From JBDRNE01 sp043812935 (GTDB lineage: Bacteria; Omnitrophota; Gorgyraeia; Tantalellales; Tantalellaceae): a DNA stretch of 18,942 bases. A program made the translations under genes and the position numbers. Location: contig JBDRLO010000037.1 in the NCBI GenBank assembly GCA_043812935.1, positions 1-18,942 on the forward strand, written 5' to 3'. A model generated the notes under the pieces. That model made no database searches, was not told the DNA's origin, and was given only the letters and a program-made list of their open reading frames with translations. This document shows, piece after piece, positions 5,303 through 14,500 of this stretch (position 1 is the first letter of the stretch; the number at the start of each line of letters is the position of its first letter).

Positions 5303-5728
5303 ATGGCGAAAAAAGTTAAAGTTAAAATAAAATTGCATTGTTTGGGCGGACAGGCAAATCCAGCTCCGCCGGTTGGTCCGGCATTAGGACAGCACGGTAT
5401 TCCAATAATGGATTTTTGTAAGCAGTTTAATGACAGGACAAAGGATAGACAGGGCTTAGTCCTGCCGGTTGTTATAAGTTTGTATGAAGACAGGACTTTT
5501 TCGTTCATAACTAAAAGCCCTCCGGCAAGTGTTCTTTTAAAAAGAGCAGCTGGAATTGCTAAAGCGAGCGGGAATCCAAAAGCTGAAAAAGTCGGGAAGG
5601 TAACAATAGCGCAGGTTAAGGAAATAGCCAAAGAAAAAATGGAAGATCTTAACGCTGTGGATATGGACGGGGCAATTGAAATTATAAAAGGTTCGGCTCG
5701 AAGCATGGGGATTGAAGTTGAGGGATAG
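5303..5728 (+). CDS. rplK: 50S ribosomal protein L11
   Basis: L11 binds 23S rRNA in the GTPase-associated centre beside the stalk and contacts EF-G and EF-Tu. The protein has 141 residues, as usual. The Pro-rich N-terminal domain (QANPAPPVGPALGQHGIPIMDFCKQFN) is the thiostrepton-site domain. The C-terminal rRNA-binding domain has the expected TKSPPASVLLKRAAGI and NAVDMDGAIEIIKGSARSMG stretches. GAAGGA at 5289-5294 is the ribosome-binding site. The 64-bp gap after nusG holds only a 4-bp hairpin (5249-5261) and no recognisable promoter. Confidence 0.97.
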   Translation: MAKKVKVKIKLHCLGGQANPAPPVGPALGQHGIPIMDFCKQFNDRTKDRQGLVLPVVISLYEDRTFSFITKSPPASVLLKRAAGIAKASGNPKAEKVGKVTIAQVKEIAKEKMEDLNAVDMDGAIEIIKGSARSMGIEVEG

Positions 5729-5809
5729 GGCAAGTGTTATATCTTCTGAAGGTAATGATTGAAAATAGAGTTTTACGATGTTTGTTATTTTAAAAGTAAG
5801 GTGGATTAA

Positions 5810-6502
5810 ATGGCCAAATTGAACAAACGACAAAAAGCGATCAAAGAACTGGTCGAAAATAAAAAAGAGTATCAATTGCAGGAAGCAGTTGAGATATTAA
5901 AGAAAAGTCCCCAGACAAAGTTTGATCAGACTGTTGAGGTTGCAATGGCGTTGAAGATAGAACAGTCGTCAAATCCCATAAGAGGTACGGTTAGTTTGCC
6001 TCATGGAACCGGAAAAAAGAGCAAAATTGCGGTTTTTTGTAAGGGAGATTTTGAAAAAGAAGCTAAGGAAGCCGGCGCTGATTACGTTGGTGCTGATGAT
6101 TTAATAAAGAAAGTTGCGGAGGGATGGGTAGATTTTGATGTTGCGGTGACAACTCCGGATATGATGAGAGAGCTTGCGAAATTGGGGAAAATTCTAGGCC
6201 CCCGCGGTCTTATGCCAAACCCCAAATCAGGGACTGTAACAACGGCGATAGCCAAAACAGTGCAGGAATTGCAGGCAGGAAAAATTGAATACCGGATGGA
6301 TAAACAGTCCGGGGTTAAAGGTCCGGTAGGAAAGTTGTCATTCAGCAGCGATGCTTTGGTTGAGAATATTGCTTCGTTTATTAAAGCGGTTATGAAGAGC
6401 AATCTAAAGTTGCAGAAAATACAAAATGTGAAGTCAATTGCGATAAGTTCGAGCATGGGACCAGGGATTAAATTAGATAAGAACCAGTTTAGGCAAAGTT
6501 AA
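5810..6502 (+). CDS. rplA: 50S ribosomal protein L1
   Basis: L1 forms the mobile stalk that guides E-site tRNA out of the ribosome, and in several bacteria it represses its own operon. The protein has 230 residues, full length. Family landmarks are the N-terminal helix (NKRQKAIKELVENKKEYQL), the VEVAMALKIEQSSNPIRGTVSLPHGTGK stretch, and the hallmark LGKILGPRGLMPNPKSGTV at about residues 125-143. The KSGVKGPVGKLSFS-like C-terminal part is also clear. AAGGTGG at 5798-5804 is the ribosome-binding site. I could not identify an L1-binding operator with confidence in the 81-bp gap upstream. Confidence 0.97.
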   Translation: MAKLNKRQKAIKELVENKKEYQLQEAVEILKKSPQTKFDQTVEVAMALKIEQSSNPIRGTVSLPHGTGKKSKIAVFCKGDFEKEAKEAGADYVGADDLIKKVAEGWVDFDVAVTTPDMMRELAKLGKILGPRGLMPNPKSGTVTTAIAKTVQELQAGKIEYRMDKQSGVKGPVGKLSFSSDALVENIASFIKAVMKSNLKLQKIQNVKSIAISSSMGPGIKLDKNQFRQS

Positions 6503-6514
6503 GGGTTAACGTTT

Positions 6515-6548
6515 TATAGTAGGGCACGTTTAAACGTGCCCTACTATA
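6515..6548 (+). repeat. 34-bp perfect palindrome between rplA and rplJ
   Basis: Bases 6515-6531 are the exact reverse complement of 6532-6548. The centre is GTTTAAAC and the arms contain GTAGGGCACG and CGTGCCCTAC. As RNA it would form a 15-bp or longer hairpin with a tiny loop. No T-run follows, so it is not a standard intrinsic terminator. It occupies most of the 73-bp gap where many bacteria have the L10 leader. Its GTAGGG...CCCTAC arms recall the hairpin at 4124-4144, so it may belong to a family of dispersed palindromes. Confidence 0.9.
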
Positions 6549-6575
6549 TTCATACATAAAGAAAAGGGTAGAACC

Positions 6576-7121
6576 ATGGCGCAAAAATATGGAAAAAAAG
6601 TAAAAGAAATAATGGTCGAAGAGATGAAAAATGTTTTTACCGAAAATACCGGTTTTGTGTTTTCAAAAGTAGAAAACATTAAGTCTTCGGAGATTGATAA
6701 ATTTCGAAAAAAAATGAGACAGTCCGGGTCAAGATATATGGTAGTTAAAAACCGGATAGCTGATTTAGCTTTGAAAGAAGCCGGGATATCAGAACTGTGT
6801 GGTACGGTAAAAGAAAAACATGTTTTAGGGGTTGGAGTAATAAAAAAAGATCCTGTGCATGTTGCTAAAATGATGGTCGAATTTTCAAAAGAAAACAGCG
6901 GGTTTAAAATATCGAATGGATATTTAGAAGGCCGCGTGCTTGAAGCATCTAAAGTGAAAGAGCTTTCAGAATTACCAAGCCGGGAACAGCTCTTGGCGAT
7001 GGTTCTGGGGACTATGAACGCGCCGATTACAAGTTTTGTAGGCGTATTAGCGGCAATGGTAAGAAGTTTATTATATGCCTTAAAGGCTGTAAAAGAAAAA
7101 AAACAAGAACAAACTACGTAA
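6576..7121 (+). CDS. rplJ: 50S ribosomal protein L10
   Basis: L10 anchors the L7/L12 dimers to 23S rRNA at the stalk base. The protein has 181 residues, slightly longer than the 165-175 usual. The N-terminal rRNA-binding domain carries GFVFSKVENIKSSEIDKFRKKMRQSGSRYMVVKNRIADLAL-type landmarks. The segment LSELPSREQLLAMVLGTMNAPITSFVGVL leads into the long C-terminal helix (residues ~155-176) that binds L7/L12. AAGGG at 6564-6568 precedes the ATG by seven bases. Expression control by an L10-L12 leader complex is usual in the family, but the upstream gap here is filled by the palindrome at 6515-6548. Confidence 0.95.
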   Translation: MAQKYGKKVKEIMVEEMKNVFTENTGFVFSKVENIKSSEIDKFRKKMRQSGSRYMVVKNRIADLALKEAGISELCGTVKEKHVLGVGVIKKDPVHVAKMMVEFSKENSGFKISNGYLEGRVLEASKVKELSELPSREQLLAMVLGTMNAPITSFVGVLAAMVRSLLYALKAVKEKKQEQTT

Positions 7122-7198
7122 GTTGCAGGTTATAGCTTTTTTTGCTTCGTACGGAAAAAATCTATGGCTTAGAACCGAAGGAAAGAGGAGGAACTAAA

Positions 7199-7705
7199 AT
7201 GGCAGAGGAAAAGAAAAACCAGGTAAAGGCGGAAGAAACGCAGGCTGAAGCGGCTGCTGCAGAAGAAAAGACGGAAGCAAAAGTTGAAACAGCTGTGAAA
7301 GAAAAACCGAAGGTACAGCTTTCGGAAAAAATGGAAAGTATGCTTAACACAATAGGAGAGATGAGTGTTATTGAACTTTCTGATTTAGTAAAGGCGCTTG
7401 AAGACAAGTTTGGCGTGAGTGCGGCGGCTCCGGTTGCGGCAGTTGCAGCTGTTGGCGGTGCGGCAGGCGCGGCAGGCGCGGCAGAAGAAGAAAAAAGTGT
7501 TTTTACAGTTGTTCTTGCTGATATCGGGCCCAAAAAGATCAATGTTATTAAAGAGATCAGAGCTTTGACAAATCTTGGATTGAAAGAAGCAAAAGACCTT
7601 GTTGAAGCCGCGCCAAAGGAAGTTAAAGAAGGGCTGACAAAAGAAGAAGCTGAAAAAATGAAGAAACAGCTTGAAGAAGCCGGCGCTAAGGTCGAATTGA
7701 AGTAA
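7199..7705 (+). CDS. rplL: 50S ribosomal protein L7/L12 with an extended N-terminus
   Basis: L7/L12 is the multicopy stalk protein that recruits and activates translational GTPases. From ATG 7199 the protein has 168 residues against the usual 120-130. AGGAGG at 7186-7191, seven bases before this ATG, fixes the start; an in-frame TTG at 7142 has no such site. The normal N-terminal dimerisation domain begins only at about residue 40 (LSEKMESMLNTIGEMSVIELSDLVKALEDKFGV). It is followed by an Ala/Gly hinge (about 76-96) and a complete C-terminal domain (FTVVLADIGPKKINVIKEIRALTNLGLKEAKDLVE). The first 38 residues are a low-complexity Ala/Glu/Lys segment absent from standard L7/L12. The next Met (45) lacks a ribosome-binding site, so the extension is probably translated. 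Confidence 0.95.
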   Translation: MAEEKKNQVKAEETQAEAAAAEEKTEAKVETAVKEKPKVQLSEKMESMLNTIGEMSVIELSDLVKALEDKFGVSAAAPVAAVAAVGGAAGAAGAAEEEKSVFTVVLADIGPKKINVIKEIRALTNLGLKEAKDLVEAAPKEVKEGLTKEEAEKMKKQLEEAGAKVELK

Positions 7706-7788
7706 CATTTTTAACTTGTAAAAATACAATGTAGACGCACGCTATTAATGGCGAGAGTCAGCATATAAAACAAGGGATGTGATGAATA

Positions 7789-10700
7789 ATGGCTGTTAAA
7801 GTCAAACGGAAAAGTTACGCAAGATTGAAGGATATTTTTAATATTCCAAATCTGATTGAGATCCAAGTAGACTCGTACGCAGAATTTTTACAGCGTTTCG
7901 TTCCGAAAACAAAAAGAAAAAAGCAGGGATTAGAAGAACTGCTTTCAGATGTGTTTCCTATTGTCAGTCATGATAGGCGGTACAAACTGGAATATTTGCA
8001 CTATGATATTCGGCAGCCAAAGTATGACGCTGAGGAATGTAAACGCCGATCTCTAACTTACGCGGCGCCTTTTCGTATTAAACTGCGTTTGAAACTGGAA
8101 ACAGAGATCAAAGAACAGGAAGTTTATGTCGGTGAAATTCCGCTTATGACAGACGTTGGTACTTTCATCATCAATGGAGACGAGAGAGTTGTAGTAAACC
8201 AGCTTCACCGGTCTCCGGGGATATCCTTTGAAGAAAATTCAGTTGTGGGAGGAAAATCTATTTTTTCGGCCCGCCTTATTCCTGACCGCGGTGCGTGGAT
8301 TGAATTTTTGTTTGATAAAAGTGATTTGCTCTATGTTTTTATTGACCGTAAAAGAAAATTTTTAGCAACTACTTTTTTAAGGATTTTTGGGTTGTCACGG
8401 GATGAAGATATACTTAAGGCGTTTGGAGGAATTGAGGAAGTAGTTTTAACCAGACAGAAACAATGTGAAGAATTGGTAGGCCGGGTTTTAGCAGAAGACA
8501 TCATAGATGAAGGGTCTTCCTCTATAATTGCTCAAAGAATGGAAAAAATTACCATAGCGGTTGCGAACCGTATGTGGGATAGTAAGATTCGCAATGTTAA
8601 ACTTTTGCAGTCGGTACCAAAAGAAATAATAAGCACATTGGAACATGATGGTACAAAAACTAAGGAAGAAGCTTATCTTGACATATATCGCAAATTGCGG
8701 CCGGGTGACCCGCCGACTTTAGACGCGGCGAAAGAGCTTATAGACCAGATGTTCTTTGATGAAAAACGATACAATCTTACGAGTGTTGGTGTGCGGATGA
8801 TAAACCGCAAATTAGATATAAACAGGCCGTTGACTGCTCACTTATTAGATGAAGAACTGCTTGTCGGAGCTATCCGGCATCTTTTGGGGATAAAGGCGGC
8901 AACCAATGCTATTGACGATATTGATCATTTGGGGAATCGGCGCATAAGATGTGTAGGTGAACAGCTTTCAAACCAGATTCGTATAAGCATGTCCAGAGTT
9001 GAAAGAGTTGCGCGCGAGCGTATGAGTGTTTATGAAATGGAAGATGTAATGCCGCATAATCTGGTAAATACAAAGCTGATAACCAGTGTGATTCATGATT
9101 TTTTTGCCAGGGGAAGATTATCTCAGTTTATGGATCAGACAAATCCGCTTGCGGAATTAACGCATCTTAGAAGATTGAGCGCGTTAGGGCCAGGCGGACT
9201 TAATAGAGAACGGGCTGGGTTTGAGGTTCGCGATGTTCATTATTCGCATTATGGGAGGCTTTGTCCCATTGAAACTCCGGAAGGTCCGAATATAGGCCTT
9301 ATTAATTCACTCAGTACTTATGCCGGCATAGATGAGTTTGGGTTTTTGGTTACTCCATACCGTAAGGTTGAAAACGGTAAAGTGTTGAATGCAGTTGAAT
9401 ATCTTTCGGCAGACGTTGAAGATAGATATGTTATTGCGCAGGCAAACTCCAAACTTGATGAAAAAGGTTTTTTTCGAAAAGATAAAGTTTTTTGCCGGTT
9501 AAAAGATGATTTTATTCTTGCGGACGTTAAAGATGTTCAATATATGGATGTTTCGCCGCTTCAGCTTGTAAGTGTCTGTGCCGGGTTGGTTCCGTTTTTA
9601 GAGCATGGTGACGCGAACCGGGCGCTTATGGGGTCAAACATGCAGAGGCAGGCTGTTCCGCTTTTGTTTCCGGAAACTCCGCTTGTGGGTACAGGTTTAG
9701 AAAAACGTGCGGCAGAGGATTCCGGAGCATTGATTTTAGCAAAAAGACCCGGAAAAGTAACAAAAATTGACGGGCGTGAAATAATTGTTTCAGGTGAAAA
9801 ATACAGCCTTAAAAAATTTGAAAGAACTAATGCCAGGACGAGCATTAACCAAAGGCCGGTTATAAAGATTGATGACGAAGTAAAAGAAGGTGATTTACTT
9901 GCTGATGGTATTGCGACGCAGGATGGCGAATTGGCTCTAGGAAGGAACGTATTAGTGGGTTTTATGTCCTGGAGAGGATACAATTTTGAAGATGCGATTC
10001 TTATAAGTGAAAAACTAATTAAAGAAGACGCGTATACGTCGGTGCATATTAACAAGTTTGAACTTGAAGCAAGGGATACAAGGTTGGGGAACGAGGAAAT
10101 AACTTGTGATATTCCCAATGTTGGAGATGAAGCTCTGAAAAATCTGGATGAGAATGGAGTTATACGTATTGGAGCCGAAGTTGTTCCTGGAAGCATATTG
10201 GTTGGCAAGGTTGCTCCGAAATCAGAAACAGAACTTTCCCCGGAAGAAAAACTTTTACGTGCGATATTCGGAGAAAAAGCCGGCGATGTTAAAGATGTAT
10301 CATTAAGGGTTCCTTCAGGGGTTGAAGGCATAATAGTTGATGTTAAGGAATTGTCTAGGAAGAATACTAAAACAATGACCCGTGAACAGCGCAGGCAGGA
10401 TTCAAAAGAGCGGAAGATTGTGAAAGAAGGTTATAAAAACATTTTAGAACAGCTGGAAGAAAAAAAAGCTGAACGGATACATCAAAAACTTGTTGGAAGT
10501 AAATTAATAAACGGATTAGTGGATATTGAAACCGGCAAGGCATTAATTCCTCCGGGTAAAGTGATAACTGCGGCAGATCTTTCAAAATTTAAAAATGCTG
10601 ATTTAGAAAGTATTTATATCGATAACGATGAAAAACTGCAGGCAAAAATTAACAGTATTTTAATAACCATAAATGGCCAGATTGAACAGACAATGATGGA

Positions 10701-11493
10701 AATGGAAAGGGATTTGGACAGAATTAAACATGGCGATGAACTTCCTCCTGGAGTTTTAAAAAGAATAACAGTGTACGTGGCAAGCAAAAAGAAATTGCAA
10801 GCTGGGGACAAAATGGCCGGCCGGCACGGGAATAAAGGTGTTATTGCAAAGATATTGCCGGAAGAAGATATGCCGTATCTTCCGGATGGCAAGCCTTTAG
10901 ATATTGTTCTTAATCCGCTTGGAGTGCCCAGCCGAATGAATATCGGACAGCTTTTGGAAACACAGCTTGGATGGGCTGCGAAAATTCTTGGACGTAGGTT
11001 TTCTACTCCGGTTTTTGATGGAGCAAGTGAATTAGATATTCAGGAGGCCATGAAAGAGGCAAAGTTGCCGGAGCGAGGAAAGATAACTCTTAGAGACGGG
11101 TATACCGGAAAACCTTTTGATCAGGATGTTACGGTTGGATACATATATATGATGAAACTGGCGCATTTAGCGGATGACAAAATGCATGCCAGATCTATTG
11201 GACCGTATTCGCTTGTAACGCAACAACCGCTTGGCGGTAAAGCGCAGTTTGGCGGACAAAGGTTCGGAGAAATGGAAGTTTGGGCGTTGGAAGCATACGG
11301 TGCGGCATATACACTTCAGGAACTTCTTACTGTAAAAAGTGATGATGTTGTCGGCCGTACGAAAATATATGAGACCATTGTGAAAGGTGAAAATATGCTT
11401 GAACCCAGCACTCCTGAATCATTTAATGTTTTGATAAAAGAATTGCAAAGTTTGGGGCTTGACGTACAGCTTGAACAGGTTGAAAACGCGTAG
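7789..11493 (+). CDS. rpoB: RNA polymerase beta subunit
   Basis: RpoB is one of the two large catalytic subunits of RNA polymerase. The protein has 1234 residues, shorter than E. coli (1342) and within the range of lineages lacking some lineage-specific insertions. The rifampicin region is intact: Q446, D449, H459 and S464 correspond to E. coli Q513, D516, H526 and S531, so the sequence predicts rifampicin sensitivity. Downstream, GPGGLNRERAGFEVRDVH, RLCPIETPEGPNIGLI, FMSWRGYNFEDAILISE and KMAGRHGNKGVIAKILPEEDMP are conserved. The C-terminus has KAQFGGQRFGEMEVWALEAYGA. The 83-bp gap after rplL has no clear promoter, and the nearest purine-rich site, AAGGGA at 7772-7777, is rather distant. Confidence 0.99.
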   Translation: MAVKVKRKSYARLKDIFNIPNLIEIQVDSYAEFLQRFVPKTKRKKQGLEELLSDVFPIVSHDRRYKLEYLHYDIRQPKYDAEECKRRSLTYAAPFRIKLRLKLETEIKEQEVYVGEIPLMTDVGTFIINGDERVVVNQLHRSPGISFEENSVVGGKSIFSARLIPDRGAWIEFLFDKSDLLYVFIDRKRKFLATTFLRIFGLSRDEDILKAFGGIEEVVLTRQKQCEELVGRVLAEDIIDEGSSSIIAQRMEKITIAVANRMWDSKIRNVKLLQSVPKEIISTLEHDGTKTKEEAYLDIYRKLRPGDPPTLDAAKELIDQMFFDEKRYNLTSVGVRMINRKLDINRPLTAHLLDEELLVGAIRHLLGIKAATNAIDDIDHLGNRRIRCVGEQLSNQIRISMSRVERVARERMSVYEMEDVMPHNLVNTKLITSVIHDFFARGRLSQFMDQTNPLAELTHLRRLSALGPGGLNRERAGFEVRDVHYSHYGRLCPIETPEGPNIGLINSLSTYAGIDEFGFLVTPYRKVENGKVLNAVEYLSADVEDRYVIAQANSKLDEKGFFRKDKVFCRLKDDFILADVKDVQYMDVSPLQLVSVCAGLVPFLEHGDANRALMGSNMQRQAVPLLFPETPLVGTGLEKRAAEDSGALILAKRPGKVTKIDGREIIVSGEKYSLKKFERTNARTSINQRPVIKIDDEVKEGDLLADGIATQDGELALGRNVLVGFMSWRGYNFEDAILISEKLIKEDAYTSVHINKFELEARDTRLGNEEITCDIPNVGDEALKNLDENGVIRIGAEVVPGSILVGKVAPKSETELSPEEKLLRAIFGEKAGDVKDVSLRVPSGVEGIIVDVKELSRKNTKTMTREQRRQDSKERKIVKEGYKNILEQLEEKKAERIHQKLVGSKLINGLVDIETGKALIPPGKVITAADLSKFKNADLESIYIDNDEKLQAKINSILITINGQIEQTMMEMERDLDRIKHGDELPPGVLKRITVYVASKKKLQAGDKMAGRHGNKGVIAKILPEEDMPYLPDGKPLDIVLNPLGVPSRMNIGQLLETQLGWAAKILGRRFSTPVFDGASELDIQEAMKEAKLPERGKITLRDGYTGKPFDQDVTVGYIYMMKLAHLADDKMHARSIGPYSLVTQQPLGGKAQFGGQRFGEMEVWALEAYGAAYTLQELLTVKSDDVVGRTKIYETIVKGENMLEPSTPESFNVLIKELQSLGLDVQLEQVENA

Positions 11494-11571
11494 TTTGTGT
11501 TTATCAGAACTTATAAGAAATATAAGGTTTTTTATAAGCTAATAAAAAAGGTTTAATCGAGGTGGAAAATT

Positions 11572-14500
11572 ATGTTGCGTAAAGTAAACAAGTTTGACAA
11601 AGTTCGAATACAAATAGCGTCCCCGGAAAAGATTAAAGAGTGGGCTACAAGCAAAGTTGGAAACCGTCATGTATTGTTTGAAGTGAAAAAACCGGAAACT
11701 ATTAATTATCGTACCTTGAAACCGGAACGGGATGGTCTTTTTTGTGAGCGTATTTTTGGGCCGACAAAAGATTTTGAATGTAATTGTGGAAAATATAAAA
11801 GAATAAAACACAAAGGTATTATTTGCGACCGATGCGGCGTGGAAGTTACCAAATCAAATGTGCGCCGGGAGAGAATGGGATGTATAAAATTAGCTGCGCC
11901 TGTTTCTCATGTATGGTTCTTTAAAGCTATTCCTTCAAGGATGTCGAATATTTTGGACATGAAGATGAGAGATTTAGAGAGAGTATTATATTACGAACAG
12001 TATGTTGTTGTAGATCCGGGTGAAACGCCTTTAAAAGCCAAGGAAATGCTGACAGAGGATCAATACGCGGAAGTAAAAAAGAAATATGGTAGTAAATGTA
12101 GAGTTATGATGGGCGCGGAAGCTGTCCGGGAACTTTTGAAACTGGTTGACTTTGATGTGGTTGCGGCAGAGCTTTCAGCAAAAATATCTGAGAAAAAGGA
12201 CATTAACACAAAAAAGAGGTTAATGAAACGGCTGAAAGTAGTGGATTCTTTCCGAAAAAGCGACAACAAAGCCGAATGGATGATTTTGGATATAATTCCG
12301 GTTATTCCTCCGGATTTAAGACCTCTTGTTCCATTGGACGGCGGCCGGTTTGCGACTAGTGATTTAAACGATCTATATAGGAGAGTTATTAACCGAAATA
12401 ATCGGTTAAAAAAGCTTTTAGAACTTAAAGCGCCTGAAGTTATTGTTCGAAATGAAAAAAGGATGCTTCAGGAAGCGGTAGATGCACTCTTTGATAATGG
12501 CCGGCATGGACGTGAAGTCTTAGGATCCGGCGGACGTCCTTTAAAATCGTTGGCCGATATGTTAAAAGGTAAACAAGGGCGTTTCAGACAGAATTTGTTA
12601 GGTAAACGTGTTGATTATTCAGGACGAAGCGTTATAGTTATTGGGCCTGAATTAAAAATTGACGAGTGTGGTCTTCCTAAAATCATGGCGTTAGAATTGT
12701 ATCAACCTTTTATTATACGAAAATTGAGGGAAAAAGGTTTTGTTCATACTATAAAAAGTGCCAAGAAAATGGTTCAGCAGGAAAATCCGGAAGTATGGGA
12801 TATATTGGAAGATGTTATTAAAGATCATCCTGTATTATTAAATAGAGCGCCTACACTTCACAGACTGGGTATACAGGCGTTTCAGCCGAGACTTGTGGAA
12901 GGTAAAGCTATACGGATTCATCCGTTGGTTTGCGCCGCGTTTAATGCTGACTTTGATGGGGACCAAATGGCGGTTCATGTACCGTTATCCATGGAAGCAC
13001 AAATGGAAGCTCGTTTAATAATGAGCGCGGCGAATAATATTTTTTCGTCAGCAAATGGCCGTCCGATTACAACGCCGTCCCAGGATATTGTTTTAGGCGC
13101 TTATTATTTGACAAAGATGAAATTAGGCGTAAAAGGTGAAGGAAAAGCTTTTGCGGATGCTGAAGAAGTTATTATGGCGTATCAAAATGATGAGGTTGAT
13201 AAATTTGCCAAAATAAAGGTGAGAATTGACAAAGAGGTTGTTGCGACAACTGTTGGAAGGATTATTTTTAATGATATTTTACCGGAAGGTATGCCGTATT
13301 ACAATGAACACATGGATAAAAAAACTGTCAGCCGTGTGATTTCAGATTGTTACAGGCTTAAGGGGCACAGAGAGACCGTGACTTTGTTGGATGCGCTTAA
13401 GAAACTTGGATTTGAAGAATCTACGCTTTCCGGAGCATCGATGGCGGTTGCGGATCTTAGTGTTCCTGAAGAGAAAGCAAAGAGAATAGAGTCGGCCCAG
13501 GCGGAAGTTGATAAAATTCAGATGCAGTACCAGAGAGGTTTTATAACCGATGGTGAAAGATACAATAAAATTATTGATATCTGGACGCATGTAACTGAGG
13601 ATGTTTCAAGTTTGGTTTTTCGCCATTTAGATAATTTTAATCCTGTATTTATGATGGCGGATTCAGGAGCAAGAGGTTCTCGTCAGCAGATAAGACAGCT
13701 TGCCGGGATGAGAGGTCTTATGGCTAAACCATCAGGTGAAATTATAGAAACGCCCATTACGGCTAATTTCCGGGAAGGCCTTACGGTTTTGGAATATTTT
13801 ATTTCAACTCACGGTGCGCGTAAAGGTTTAGCAGATACTGCGCTTAAAACTGCGGATTCCGGATATCTTACAAGAAGGCTGGTTGATGTAGCCCAGGATG
13901 TTATTATCAGAGAAATGGACTGCGGGACATTAAATGGGATTACTTCAACCGCTATTATTGAAGGTGATGAAGTTGTTGTTTCTTTGGCAGAACGCATTAT
14001 AGGCAGAGTTGCTTTGGATAATATTGTTGATATTGTTACTGATACACTTATTGTAAAATCCGGGGAAATTATTACGGAAGAACACGCGCAAAGAATTGAA
14101 GAAGCCGGTATTGAAAAAATACGCATAAGGAGTGTGCTTACCTGTGAAGCAGACTTGGGCGTGTGCGCGAGATGTTACGGCCGTAATCTTGCGACAGGAA
14201 AACTTGTTGAGCCAGGCGAGGCGGTTGGTGTTATTGCCGCGCAGTCTATAGGAGAACCCGGAACGCAGCTTACTATGCGGACATTTCATATAGGTGGTAC
14301 TGCCAGTAGGATTATTGAACAGTCGTTTTTTAAAACAAAAGATGAGGGAGTGATACAGTACCACAATTTAAGAGTGGTTCAAAGCAGAGAACCCGGCATA
14401 TTTGTAGTCCTTAACCGGAATGGGCAAATAAGTATTAACGAACCGGACGGTAGAGAGATTGAAAGGCAGACGATCCCGCAAGGTTCGAGTATTTTCTTTG

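Noticed and set aside
7142..7198. Upstream TTG start for rplL
   Set aside because: The AGGAGG at 7186-7191 sets the start at ATG 7199. The extra 19 residues have no ribosome-binding site and no L7/L12 similarity.
9561..10331. 256-codon minus-strand frame inside rpoB
   Set aside because: It is antisense to highly conserved rpoB codons, with low-complexity composition and no ribosome-binding site.
11510..11538. Inverted repeat CTTATAA/TTATAAG between rpoB and rpoC
   Set aside because: It is only seven AT-rich pairs with a 15-base loop and no T-run, expected by chance in this composition.
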